From: Devosia sp.
GTDB lineage: Bacteria > Pseudomonadota > Alphaproteobacteria > Rhizobiales > Devosiaceae
Direction: 5' to 3'
NCBI RefSeq assembly: GCF_024707125.1
Contig: NZ_JANQAH010000007.1
Location: 1 to 64,000, forward strand
Length of the DNA: 64,000 bases
Shown here: piece after piece, positions 29,773 through 38,300 of the stretch
Position numbering within the stretch: the stretch's first letter is position 1
How the letters are laid out: each line of letters starts with the position of its first letter
The notes under the pieces: model-generated
What the model was told of the DNA's origin: nothing
Databases searched by the model: none
What the model saw: only the letters and a program-made list of their open reading frames with translations
Position numbers and translations under genes: made by a program

Positions 29773-30933
29773 ATGCGACGGTTTTCTTGCATTGCGGTAT
29801 GGGTGGTCAGTGTTTCGGCGGTCCTCGGGGAGGATGCTTTTGCGCTCAAGAGCACTGTCGAGACGGGCTGGACCAGCAATGTCACGGAAAGTGTCGATGC
29901 GCCGTCCGACCTGTTTGTCGAACACAAGCATGAGCTGTCGCTGTCGCATTCCATGGGTGCCTTGTCGCTGCGCGGCACTCTGCTGTTCGAGCAGACGCGC
30001 TTTGCCACCATCGCCGTGGAGGATGACATGTCGGCGGCGGCCGGCGTTGAGGCCGCATTGGAACTCGACAAGGGCATGGTGCTGCGCGCCGGCTATGCCC
30101 TGACGCGCGACTGGATCGGGGAAGGTTTGCCGCTCAATGGCGCGATGATCGGCGTTGCAAACGGGAAAGTAACCCACGAAACCATGATGGAACTGGCGGT
30201 CATAGGAACCGACCAGCAAGTCAACGTGACGGTGAACGCAAGCTGGCGTTATCCAGGGGATGCCATCATTTCCGGCCTGCCGATCACGTTGCCGCCTGTT
30301 CGGCTCGACCCTGAAGTGGGCGTTGTCGCCGTAGGGGTGAACTGGGAGAAGGCTGTAACGGGCACCATGGCTGTGCTCGGCCGGCTCAAGGGCGATTTTT
30401 CCAACGTTCCGGAGCCTGACCAGCTCGACTATGGCCGCCTGCCGGGAACTGCTGGAACCGCCGCTGGCGGCGTTCGCGCCAAGGCGGGCAATCTTTTCGT
30501 CGAGTTCCTGGCTGGGGCGACAATGGTCTGGCCGCTGATCGATCCGGGCCTGCGCGAGATTTTGCCTTATCTGGCGATGCAGTCGGAACTCGCCCTGGGT
30601 GATAGGTGGACTGTCGCCCTGCGGGCCGAAAAGAGCGTGGATTTGGACGATCCGCTCGATCCCGTTGCCAGCAGCATCAGCGAGGTCGAGCTTTCGGCGC
30701 GGTATCGCATGACCGATGCCCTTTCGGTCTCGGCGGCGGTCAGCCGCAGCGACGAGATGGGGATTTTCGATGCAAGCCAGACCCGGCGGGTTCAGACGGC
30801 CAGCCTGCGCCTCGACTATGCCATCGCGGATCAGGCGAGCCTGTCGCTGGCTGCCTTGCGAAAATGGGTGGAGGAGGGCGGCGACAATTATGACGTCGAC
30901 CGCTTCACCCTGGCGATCTCTACGCAATTTTAG
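29773..30933 (+). CDS. Outer-membrane beta-barrel protein
   Basis: This 386-residue exported protein starts MRRFSCIAVWVVSVSAVLGE at ATG 29773, preceded by GGAG. The body is an alternating-hydrophobicity barrel rich in Gly, Thr and aromatic residues, with strand-like stretches (LRAGYALTRDWIG, VEFLAGATMVW, VELSARYRMTDALSVSAAVS, DRFTLAISTQF). It ends in Phe, the outer-membrane insertion signal. It resembles the beta-barrel proteins often found beside alphaproteobacterial exopolysaccharide or porin loci. The function is unknown. Confidence 0.75.
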   Translation: MRRFSCIAVWVVSVSAVLGEDAFALKSTVETGWTSNVTESVDAPSDLFVEHKHELSLSHSMGALSLRGTLLFEQTRFATIAVEDDMSAAAGVEAALELDKGMVLRAGYALTRDWIGEGLPLNGAMIGVANGKVTHETMMELAVIGTDQQVNVTVNASWRYPGDAIISGLPITLPPVRLDPEVGVVAVGVNWEKAVTGTMAVLGRLKGDFSNVPEPDQLDYGRLPGTAGTAAGGVRAKAGNLFVEFLAGATMVWPLIDPGLREILPYLAMQSELALGDRWTVALRAEKSVDLDDPLDPVASSISEVELSARYRMTDALSVSAAVSRSDEMGIFDASQTRRVQTASLRLDYAIADQASLSLAALRKWVEEGGDNYDVDRFTLAISTQF

Positions 30934-31283
30934 CGCGGTCGCCGATGTGAACGGCTTTCGGGGAACTGATGTGGGAAATGGGTCGTTGTGCAGGCGAACC
31001 ACAGTTCTGCTGTGGCGAGCCACGCGGCGGTCCCGGCAGGGATTCAGCCCGATAAGTCGGCGGTGGCAGGAAGGCTGACGCTCCTTTGCTGTAGCCCCGA
31101 TGGGGCGCGGAACTTCGGTTCCGCGCCTTTTTTGTTGACGTATAGACCGGTTAATTTTTGTCTATATTTATGTATTGATCCATTGTTTACCAGTTGACTT
31201 AGTTGTCGCTTCGAAATGCAACTCAAGTTGGTCTTCGCTCGTCACTTCTATGCGGCAATTGGTCGCGAAGATGGAGATGAGTT
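30934..31283. other. Gene-free stretch of 350 bases with a terminator and an AT-rich upstream region
   Basis: The first 170 bases are GC-rich and end in a UUCG-loop terminator. Bases 31134-31283 are clearly more AT-rich (for example GTTAATTTTTGTCTATATTTATG), unlike the surroundings, and look like the promoter region of the Gly-rich gene at 31284. A GGAG lies 8-11 bases before that start. No convincing coding frame or structured RNA was seen. Confidence 0.6.
31104..31133 (+). terminator. Terminator with UUCG tetraloop
   Basis: A perfect 10-bp stem GGCGCGGAAC / GTTCCGCGCC closes a TTCG loop and is followed by six Ts. It ends the beta-barrel transcript. Confidence 0.93.
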
Positions 31284-32035
31284 ATGAAAAGAACAGTTCT
31301 TTCGTTTCTGCCTCTGGTCTTTATCGCGAGTGTTTCGGCGCCCGCTCAGGCGCAGAACTTGCTTGGAATCATTGGCGGAAGTGGCGAAGAGGCGCTGATC
31401 ACGCTCGGTTCGGGGGATGCCTCGAACTCGGGTCTGGTCAATGTCGGTCTCGGTGGCGAGAACCAGTTGCTCGATGCGCAAATCGGGGGCGGCTCTGATA
31501 TCGCCAACGCCACGGTCGGTAGCGGTGGCGGCAGTCTGCTTGATGCCGATGTCGGGCTGCTCAACGGCGCTGTCGGCGTTGGTGCTACCGTGGGCGGCAG
31601 CAGTCTCGCCAATATTGGCGTGTCGATCGGCGGGGGCGGCGCTCCGGACAATGGCGGCAATCCCGGCAATGGCGGTGGAAACGGTGGCGGCGTCGGCAAC
31701 GGCGGCGTTCCGGTTTTCTCGGCATCCAACGGCGGGGGGCGCCAGTCTGTGTTGGCACCAGCCCTGGTGATGTTCAGCGCCTGATCCAGGGCACGCAGAT
31801 CGGCGGTTCGTGGCAGCGCGCCAGCAATGTCGAGATCCGTCGTGTCGATATGTGCCCGGAGATGCAAACCTGGCTTGCCGCCGCGCTGACCAACTCCGGC
31901 CTCGGCAATTCGCTACGTTCGGCGATCAACAGCGATAGCCTGCTGAGCGCTTCGATCGACCGGTCTTCCTACAATTCAAACCGGGTCTTTGCCGTCCAAC
32001 AGCGTGGCAACCAGTTGACTGTGTTCGTTTACTAG
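31284..32035 (+). pseudogene. Secreted Gly-rich protein, frameshifted at a G6 run
   Basis: The frame starting at ATG 31284 (signal peptide ending ASVSAPAQAQ) runs through Gly/Asn-rich repeats (NSGLVNVGLGGENQLLDAQI) and stops at 31784. The +2 frame then continues as PVCVGTSPGDVQRLIQGTQI, RASNVEIRRVDMCPEMQTWL and QQRGNQLTVFVY to 32035. The switch lies in a run of six G at 31734-31739, and one more G would give a continuous protein of about 250 residues. The mature tail has two Cys. It could be a sequencing error, a lost gene or phase variation. Homologues should be checked for the joined form. Confidence 0.75.
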
Positions 32036-32080
32036 GGCTAGCCTGCGCCAGCTTTAAGCAAGTTTGGACCCAATATCTCA

Positions 32081-32109
32081 GCATGTCGCCTACAAATTAG
32101 GCGACATGC
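32081..32109. promoter_or_regulatory. Perfect 12-bp inverted repeat upstream of the ABC substrate-binding gene
   Basis: GCATGTCGCCTA, a 5-base spacer CAAAT, then TAGGCGACATGC form a perfect 12+12 dyad. It lies 91 bases upstream of the binding-protein start, and A-rich sequence follows on the plus strand, so it is not a plus-strand terminator. An operator for a dimeric regulator of the ABC transporter is likely. No local regulator gene is next to it. Confidence 0.55.
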
Positions 32110-32200
32110 AAAAATGACCTATTTGTAATCAGTTTTTGCTTGCGCCCCCGAAAATGCTGCGCTTGTCTTGCTCTCGCAATTTCATTTGGGGACGTCATTC

Positions 32201-33220
32201 ATGCTCAATCGCAGGCATTTCACTGCCGCCATCCTGCTGGGTTCGTTGGCCTTTGCCGCGCCGGCCATGGCGCAGACCGATATCAAGCTCACGCTCGACT
32301 GGCGCTTCGAAGGTCCTGCGGCTGGTTTCCTGCTGGCCCAGGACAAGGGCTATTTCGCCGAAGAGGGGCTCAACGTCACGATCGACACCGGCAATGGCTC
32401 GGTGGAGGCGATCCCGCGTGTTGCGACCGGCGCCTACCAGTTCGGTTTTGGTGACATCAATTCGCTGATCAAGTTCCTCGACGAAGACAATACCCAGCCG
32501 GTCAAGGCCATCATGATGGTCTATGACAAGTCGGTGTTTTCGGTCATCGGTCGCAAGTCTCTGGGGGTCACTGACGATCCGAAGTCGCTTGAAGGCAAGA
32601 AGCTCGGCGCGCCGCCACCGGATGGCGCCTTCGCCCAGTGGCCCGCCTTCGTGGAAGTCGCCGGGATCGACACCTCGGCAATCACGCTTGAATCCATCGG
32701 TTTCCCGGTGCGTGAGCCCATGCTGGCCTCTGGCGATGTCGATGGTGTCTTCGGCTTTGCCTTCTCGGTGATCCTCAATCTCAAGGCCAATGGCGTGCCG
32801 GACGACGATATCGCCACCATTCTCTTCGCCGACCACGGGCTGAACCTTTATGGCAATGCCATCATGGTCAACGAGGCCTTTGCCGACGAAAACCCGGAGG
32901 CGGTGAAGGGGTTTCTCCGCGCCTTGGCCAAGGGTTTTGCTGATGCCGTCAGCGATCCGGCCGCAGGTGCTGCCGCCGTTCTCGCTCGCAATGAGACGCT
33001 CAATATCGACACCGAGACCGAGCGCCTGACCATGGCCAATGAGATGAATATCAAGACGCCCTATGTCGTCGAAAACGGCTTTGGCGGCATCGACGAGGCG
33101 CGCCTCGCTGCCTCCATAGAAACGCTGAAGATCTCGATGGGCCTCAAGGGCAATGTTACGGCCGCCGACGTCTTCGACGCACAGTACCTGGCCCCGGCCG
33201 CAGAGCGCATGCTGCCCTAG
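32201..33220 (+). CDS. ABC transporter substrate-binding protein, NMT1/SsuA family
   Basis: This 339-residue periplasmic protein has a signal peptide (HFTAAILLGSLAFAAPAMAQ) and the NMT1/THI5-like fold: IKLTLDWRFEGPAAGFLLAQ, DKGYFAEEGLNVTIDTGNGS, GAYQFGFGDINSLIKFLDED, KKLGAPPPDGAFAQWPAFVE. These proteins bind small molecules such as thiamine precursors, pyrimidines, sulfonates or taurine. The ligand here is unresolved, and the acidic GGGFG-type pocket residues do not settle it. ATG 32201 is the best start. It is the first gene of an ABC operon. Confidence 0.88.
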   Translation: MLNRRHFTAAILLGSLAFAAPAMAQTDIKLTLDWRFEGPAAGFLLAQDKGYFAEEGLNVTIDTGNGSVEAIPRVATGAYQFGFGDINSLIKFLDEDNTQPVKAIMMVYDKSVFSVIGRKSLGVTDDPKSLEGKKLGAPPPDGAFAQWPAFVEVAGIDTSAITLESIGFPVREPMLASGDVDGVFGFAFSVILNLKANGVPDDDIATILFADHGLNLYGNAIMVNEAFADENPEAVKGFLRALAKGFADAVSDPAAGAAAVLARNETLNIDTETERLTMANEMNIKTPYVVENGFGGIDEARLAASIETLKISMGLKGNVTAADVFDAQYLAPAAERMLP

Positions 33221-33233
33221 TACACAATCGCCA

Positions 33234-33286
33234 TTCTCCCCCAAGGGGAGAAGGCCGAATTCCCGGGCGATTAAGGGACGCCCGGG
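33234..33286 (+). promoter_or_regulatory. Two intercistronic hairpins in the ABC operon
   Basis: TTCTCCCC / GGGGAGAA (33234-33252) and CCCGGGCG / CGCCCGGG (33262-33286) form two stems between the binding-protein and ATPase genes. Neither has a following T run. They may stabilise the upstream mRNA or limit read-through so that the binding protein is in excess, as proposed for the urtA-urtB hairpin. Confidence 0.55.
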
Positions 33287-33362
33287 TACTTCCGCTCCGG
33301 GCCGTTCTTTCGAGGGAACGGGGATGGCTCGGGGCGGACCCTCTTATTCTTCGAGGTGCGAC

Positions 33363-34154
33363 ATGGCTTCGCCGCTGGTCTCCATTGAAAATGTCGACAT
33401 GCGCTACGGCGGGCCGACCGGCACGCTGGCGGTGAGCGGGCTCAATCTGAAAATCAATCGCGGTGAATTTGTTGCCGTGGTTGGTCCTTCGGGTTGCGGC
33501 AAGTCCACGCTGATGAAGCTGACGACGGGGCTGCATATTCCGCAGACAGGCGCTGTCATCGTTGCCAATCAACAGGTCACCAAGCCCGTTTCCATTGTCG
33601 GCATGGCGTTCCAGAACCCAACCATGCTGCCGTGGCGCACGACGCTCGAAAACATTCTCCTGCCGCTCGAAATCGTCGAGAGGCATCGGCATCGGTTGCG
33701 AAGCCATAAGGCTGAATATGTGGCCAAGGCCGAGAAGCTGCTGGAGACAGTTGGGCTGAAAGGTTTTGGCGAGAAGTTCCCGTGGCAGCTTTCCGGAGGC
33801 ATGCAGCAGCGCGCCAATCTTTGTCGCGCGCTGATCCATGAACCCGAATTGCTGATGCTCGACGAGCCTTTTGGTGCGCTCGACGCCTTTACCCGCGAAG
33901 AACTCTGGTGCGTCATCCGCGACCTCCATGCCAGCCAGGATGTCACTATCGTTCTTGTCACCCACGATCTACGCGAAAGCGTGTTCCTGGCAGACAAGGT
34001 CGTGGTGATGTCGGCGCGGCCGGGCAGGGTGATTTCCGAACACGTCGTGCCGTTCGAACGGCCGCGACAGCTCGAATTGCTCTACGAGCCGGCTTTCAAC
34101 GAAATGGTGCAGAAGCTGCACGGGGAAATCGCCACCGCGAGGGCTGCCGCATGA
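33363..34154 (+). CDS. ABC transporter ATP-binding protein, SsuB/TauB/NrtD type
   Basis: This 263-residue ATPase has Walker A VGPSGCGKSTLMKL, the Q-loop in GMAFQNPTMLPWRTTLENI, the signature LSGGMQQRANLCRAL, Walker B LLMLDEPFGALDAFTRE and the H-loop VTHDLRESVFLAD. PTMLPWRTTLENI is typical of the sulfonate/nitrate/taurine group. ATG 33363 is used. The stop overlaps the permease start by 4 bases. Confidence 0.92.
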   Translation: MASPLVSIENVDMRYGGPTGTLAVSGLNLKINRGEFVAVVGPSGCGKSTLMKLTTGLHIPQTGAVIVANQQVTKPVSIVGMAFQNPTMLPWRTTLENILLPLEIVERHRHRLRSHKAEYVAKAEKLLETVGLKGFGEKFPWQLSGGMQQRANLCRALIHEPELLMLDEPFGALDAFTREELWCVIRDLHASQDVTIVLVTHDLRESVFLADKVVVMSARPGRVISEHVVPFERPRQLELLYEPAFNEMVQKLHGEIATARAAA

Positions 34155-34966
34155 CGACGCTCGATACGACAACGCCGGTTGCCGTGCCGCCAAAGCCGGC
34201 CTTCAAGGTCGATTGGGTGCGGCTGGCGCCGTTCCTCTACACCGTCGGCCTCTTTGTCATTTGGGAGATCGGTGTCCGCATTTCCGGTCTACCGCATACT
34301 ATCCTGCCGACGCCGACGCGGGTGTTTGAGGCGATCATTCAATACTGGTCGCCCATCTGGAAGAACTCGCTCCAGACGCTCTACACCACCGTGCTCGGCT
34401 TCATGATTGCCGTGGTGGCAGGTCTTGGTATCGGTCTCTTCATCGGCTGGTCCAGGACCATCTATGCCGGTCTCTATCCGATCATGGTCGGCTTCAATGC
34501 CATCCCGAAAGTGGCGCTGGTTCCCATTCTCGTCATCTGGTTCGGCATCGGCACTGTGCCCGCCGTACTGACGGCATTCCTGATTTCCTTCTTCCCCATC
34601 GTCGTGAACGTCGCGACAGGCCTCGCGACCATCGAACCCGAAACCGAGGACGTGCTCCGCGCCCTTGGGGCCAAGAAGATGGACATCATGCTCAAGGTCG
34701 GTATTCCGCGCTCGATGCCCTACTTTTTCGGCTCACTGAAGGTAGCGATCACGCTGGCCTTCGTCGGCTCGGTGGTCAGCGAAACGGTGGCTTCCAATTC
34801 CGGCCTCGGCAATATGATGGCCTCGGCCCAGTCCAACTTCAACGTGCCGCTGGTCTTTGCCGGTCTGCTGATGCTCGCCGTTGAAGGCATCGCCATGTAT
34901 GCTCTGATGGCCTGGGTCGAAAAGCGCATGACCGGCTGGGCGCATCGTTCAACAATGGCCAACTAA
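34151..34966 (+). CDS. ABC transporter permease, SsuC/TauC type
   Basis: This 271-residue permease has six membrane helices and the binding-protein-dependent transport loop in ALGAKKMDIMLKVGIPRSMP (EAA-like motif). Helices include VGLFVIWEIGVRIS, LYTTVLGFMIAVVAGLGIGL and IPKVALVPILVIWFGIGTVP. It completes the importer with the ATPase and binding protein. It starts at ATG 34151 (ATGA overlap). Confidence 0.92.
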   Translation: MTTLDTTTPVAVPPKPAFKVDWVRLAPFLYTVGLFVIWEIGVRISGLPHTILPTPTRVFEAIIQYWSPIWKNSLQTLYTTVLGFMIAVVAGLGIGLFIGWSRTIYAGLYPIMVGFNAIPKVALVPILVIWFGIGTVPAVLTAFLISFFPIVVNVATGLATIEPETEDVLRALGAKKMDIMLKVGIPRSMPYFFGSLKVAITLAFVGSVVSETVASNSGLGNMMASAQSNFNVPLVFAGLLMLAVEGIAMYALMAWVEKRMTGWAHRSTMAN

Positions 34967-35026
34967 GAGTGTCACAAAAGTGCAATCCTGGTGTGGCCAA
35001 TGGTGCCGCATCCGGAGGGCTCTCAA

Positions 35027-35962
35027 GTGAACGACTTCGACCAAAACGCGCGCTTCGAACAATTCGAGGCGGAACTGAACCGCATTCGCGAAGAGATTAC
35101 CGACAGTTTTGACGAAGAGCTCGAGCTGCAGTTCGAGGACGATCAGCTCGAGGCGCTTGCCGAAGAAGGCGAGCGGGCAGGGCGCAAGTCGATCGACCGC
35201 AATGTCTATTTTCGCGAGCTATTCCGCCTGCAGCACGAGCTGGTGCGGCTGCAGGACTGGATTGTTCATAACAAACTGAAGGTTGCGGTTATTTTCGAAG
35301 GCCGCGATTCCGCCGGCAAGGGCGGGGCGATCAAGCGCATCACCCAGCGGCTCAATCCGCGCGTCTGCCGCGTCGTTGCGCTGCCCGCGCCGTCCGACCG
35401 CGAAAAGACCCAGTGGTATTTTCAGCGCTATGTGCCCCATCTCCCGGCGGCCGGCGAAATGGTACTGTTCGACCGCTCCTGGTACAATCGTGCCGGTGTC
35501 GAGCGCGTCATGGGTTTCTGCTCGCCGGACGAGCTGGAAGAGTTCTTCCGCACCGTGCCGGAATTCGAAAAGATGCTCATCCGCTCGGGCATCATCCTCA
35601 TCAAATTCTGGTTCTCCATCACCAATGAAGAGCAGGAATTCCGCTTCCGCATGCGCATTCAGGACCCGCTGAAGCAGTGGAAGCTCTCGCCCATGGACAT
35701 GGAATCCCGCCGCCACTGGGAAGACTACACCAAGGCCAAGGAAGACATGCTGGCGCGAACCCACACCACGGATTCGCCCTGGTGGGTGGTGCAGGCCGAT
35801 GACAAAAAGCGCGCGCGCCTCAATTGCATCGCGCATCTCCTCGAAGCCATTCCCTATGACGAAGTGCCCAAGCCGGACATTGTTCTGCCCGAGCGCATCC
35901 GTCACCCCGATTACCACCGCGGGCCTGTGCCGCAGGAGATGTATGTGAAGGCGATCTACTAA
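35027..35962 (+). CDS. ppk2: Polyphosphate kinase 2
   Basis: PPK2 transfers phosphate between polyphosphate and nucleoside diphosphates, usually making GTP or ATP. This 311-residue protein has the P-loop FEGRDSAGKGGAIKRITQRL, the lid and Walker B region (LFDRSWYNRAGVERVMGFC, EFFRTVPEFEKMLIRSG), and WKLSPMDMESRRHWEDYTKA. I use GTG 35027 because GGAGGG lies 7 bases upstream. An acidic N-terminal segment (DSFDEELELQFEDDQLEALA) precedes the fold. It stands alone, 60 bases after the permease. Confidence 0.94.
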   Translation: MNDFDQNARFEQFEAELNRIREEITDSFDEELELQFEDDQLEALAEEGERAGRKSIDRNVYFRELFRLQHELVRLQDWIVHNKLKVAVIFEGRDSAGKGGAIKRITQRLNPRVCRVVALPAPSDREKTQWYFQRYVPHLPAAGEMVLFDRSWYNRAGVERVMGFCSPDELEEFFRTVPEFEKMLIRSGIILIKFWFSITNEEQEFRFRMRIQDPLKQWKLSPMDMESRRHWEDYTKAKEDMLARTHTTDSPWWVVQADDKKRARLNCIAHLLEAIPYDEVPKPDIVLPERIRHPDYHRGPVPQEMYVKAIY

Positions 35963-36032
35963 GCGCCCCTCAAGGCTTGCCTGCGCCGCGTCATGAGCCG
36001 ACAATGGCGGCGCAGCAAGTCGGAGTTTGGCC

Positions 36033-38204
36033 TTGGCCGATACCAGTAACGTCGTGGGCGGCGGCCCCAAGAAAGTTCTCTATACCCTGTCCACCATCGG
36101 TAAGATGGGCGTGGGCAAGGCCGCCAAGGCGCTGACGGCGAAAAATACCTGCAAGGCCTGTGCCTATGGCATGGGCGGCCAACATGGCGGCATGACCAAT
36201 GAACTCGATGAGTTTCCCTCGGTCTGCAACAAGTCGGTGCAGGCGCAATCGACCGATATTCAGCCACCCATTCCAGAGCCGATTTTCGAGCACACAATTG
36301 CCGAACTTTCCGAACTCTCGGGGAGAGAAATGGAGCGACTTGGGCGCCTTGGCACGCCGCTTTTTCGGCGCGCCGGCTCGGATCGTTTCGAGCCGCTCGA
36401 TTGGGACTCCGCGCTCGATCATGCAGCGCATCGGCTCGCTGAAACCGATCCCAAGCGGACATTTTTTTATTCCTCGGGACGCTCGTCCAACGAGGCGGGG
36501 TTCCTATTCCAGCTTTTGGCGCGGGCCTATGGCACCAACAACGTCAACAACTGCTCCTACTATTGCCACCAGGCGACAAGCGAGGGCTTGGCCACCACGA
36601 TCGGCAAGGGCACGGCTACTGTCGAACTCGAAGACCTGACCGGGGCTGACCTGATCTTCGTCATCGGCGCCAATCCTTCGTCGAACCACCCGCGCTTCAT
36701 TCACATGCTGAAAAACTGCCGCGAGCGGGGCGGACAGGTGATCGTCATCAATCCGGCCAAGGAGCCGGGGCTGGTCAAATTCGCCGTGCCGAAATCGCCT
36801 CTCTCAATGCTCAAGGGCGGCAGCGATATCGCATCTGACTATCTGCAGCCGCGGATCGGCTCGGATATTGCGCTGTTCAAGGGGCTCGCCAAAGCCGTGC
36901 TGGAGCAGGGGACCGAGGACCGCGCCTTCATCGCTGCCTATGGCGCCGATTTCGATGCCTTCCGTAACGACATTGATACGCTTGGCTGGGATGAAGTCAC
37001 CGAGGCCTGCGGCCTGTCGCGCGAGGAGATTTCGCGCGTTGCCGCCGCCTATGGCCGCTCGCAGCATGCGGTCTTTGCCTGGGGCATGGGCATGACGCAC
37101 CACGTCCATGGCACAACCAATGTCGAAGCCATCGCCAATCTGGCGCTCATCCGCGGCATGATTGGCAAGCGGTTCTCCGGCCTCCTACCGCTGCGTGGCC
37201 ATTCCAACGTGCAGGGCATCGGCACCATCGGGGTCAAACCGGTGCTGGCGCGCGATGTTCTTAAGCGCATGGAAGACGTGTTTGGCGTCAGTTTCCCCGA
37301 AGAAAAAGGCCTCGACACCATGGCCTGCCTCAAGCGGGCCGAGGCCGGAGAAGTCGATGCCGCCGTCATCATGGGCGGCAATCTCTGGGCCGCGACGCCG
37401 GACACAGCCTTTTCCAGCCGCGCCATGGGCGCCATCGGCTTCAAGCTTTTCCTGACGACGACGCTGAACCAGGGTCATGTGCATGGCCTCGGCGATGGCG
37501 AAGTGCTCATTCTTCCCGTCACGGCGCGTGACGAGGAATGGGAGCCGACGACCCAGGAATCGATGTTCAACTTCGTGCGGCTTTCCGATGGCGGCATCGA
37601 CCGCATCAGCACCGTGCGACCCGAAAGCTGGATCCTCGGCCAGATCGGCAAGCGTGTCCTGCCGGATTCTCCGATCGATTTCGACGCCTTTTCCGGCCAC
37701 GCAAAACTGCGCGACGCCATCGCTGCCATTGTGCCGGGGATGGAGGAACTGGCCGATATCGACGTCGCCAAGCGCGAATTCCATATCCGCAACCGGGTGC
37801 TGCATGTACCCGAATTCGGCACGCTGGACGGCAAGGCGCATTTCGTCGTCACGCCAATTCCCAAGCTCGAAAAAGGCAAGCTGATGCTTGCCTCGGTGCG
37901 CAGCGAGGGGCAGTTCAATTCCATCATCTACGAAGAAACCGACAGCTATCGCGGCAAGGCGGGGCGCTATTCGGTCTTCCTGAGCATGGCAGATATGGCT
38001 GAGCGCGGGCTGGCCGAAGGGCAAAAAGTACGCGTGCGTTCTTCCGTGGGTGAAATGGAGGGGATCGCGACCAGCTTCGACCTCCCGCCCGGCTCCGTGC
38101 TCGCCTATTACCCCGAGGCCAATGTGCTGATCGGCACCGAAGTCGACCCGCGCAGCAAGACGCCGGCGTTCAAATCGGTGCCCGTGGAAGTGGCTGCGGC
38201 ATAG
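36033..38204 (+). CDS. Molybdopterin oxidoreductase alpha subunit, FdhF/YdeP family
   Basis: This 723-residue protein belongs to the YdeP-like group of formate-dehydrogenase-type molybdoenzymes. Near the N-terminus a Cys pair (CKACAYGMGGQHGG, residues about 35-48) replaces the usual four-Cys cluster. The NNCSYYCHQATSEG segment places Cys where FdhF has Sec/Cys as molybdenum ligand, and GANPSSNHPRF, GMGMTHHVHGTTNVEA and LRGHSNVQGIGTIG are family stretches. TTG 36033 has GGAG 7 bases upstream. No FdhD or electron-transfer subunit is adjacent. The reaction is unproven. Confidence 0.87.
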   Translation: MADTSNVVGGGPKKVLYTLSTIGKMGVGKAAKALTAKNTCKACAYGMGGQHGGMTNELDEFPSVCNKSVQAQSTDIQPPIPEPIFEHTIAELSELSGREMERLGRLGTPLFRRAGSDRFEPLDWDSALDHAAHRLAETDPKRTFFYSSGRSSNEAGFLFQLLARAYGTNNVNNCSYYCHQATSEGLATTIGKGTATVELEDLTGADLIFVIGANPSSNHPRFIHMLKNCRERGGQVIVINPAKEPGLVKFAVPKSPLSMLKGGSDIASDYLQPRIGSDIALFKGLAKAVLEQGTEDRAFIAAYGADFDAFRNDIDTLGWDEVTEACGLSREEISRVAAAYGRSQHAVFAWGMGMTHHVHGTTNVEAIANLALIRGMIGKRFSGLLPLRGHSNVQGIGTIGVKPVLARDVLKRMEDVFGVSFPEEKGLDTMACLKRAEAGEVDAAVIMGGNLWAATPDTAFSSRAMGAIGFKLFLTTTLNQGHVHGLGDGEVLILPVTARDEEWEPTTQESMFNFVRLSDGGIDRISTVRPESWILGQIGKRVLPDSPIDFDAFSGHAKLRDAIAAIVPGMEELADIDVAKREFHIRNRVLHVPEFGTLDGKAHFVVTPIPKLEKGKLMLASVRSEGQFNSIIYEETDSYRGKAGRYSVFLSMADMAERGLAEGQKVRVRSSVGEMEGIATSFDLPPGSVLAYYPEANVLIGTEVDPRSKTPAFKSVPVEVAAA

Positions 38205-38300
38205 TTCCTCTGGGCGACGGCTTTGCCCCCGTTGCCCGAACCTCCCGCATGGCCTACATAGGCGCCAACTCCCGAAAACCCCTTGAAGAGGTCTTCGCCC

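Noticed and set aside
32081..32109. Inverted repeat read as a plus-strand terminator
   Set aside because: No T run follows on the plus strand (AAAAATG does), so an operator is more plausible.
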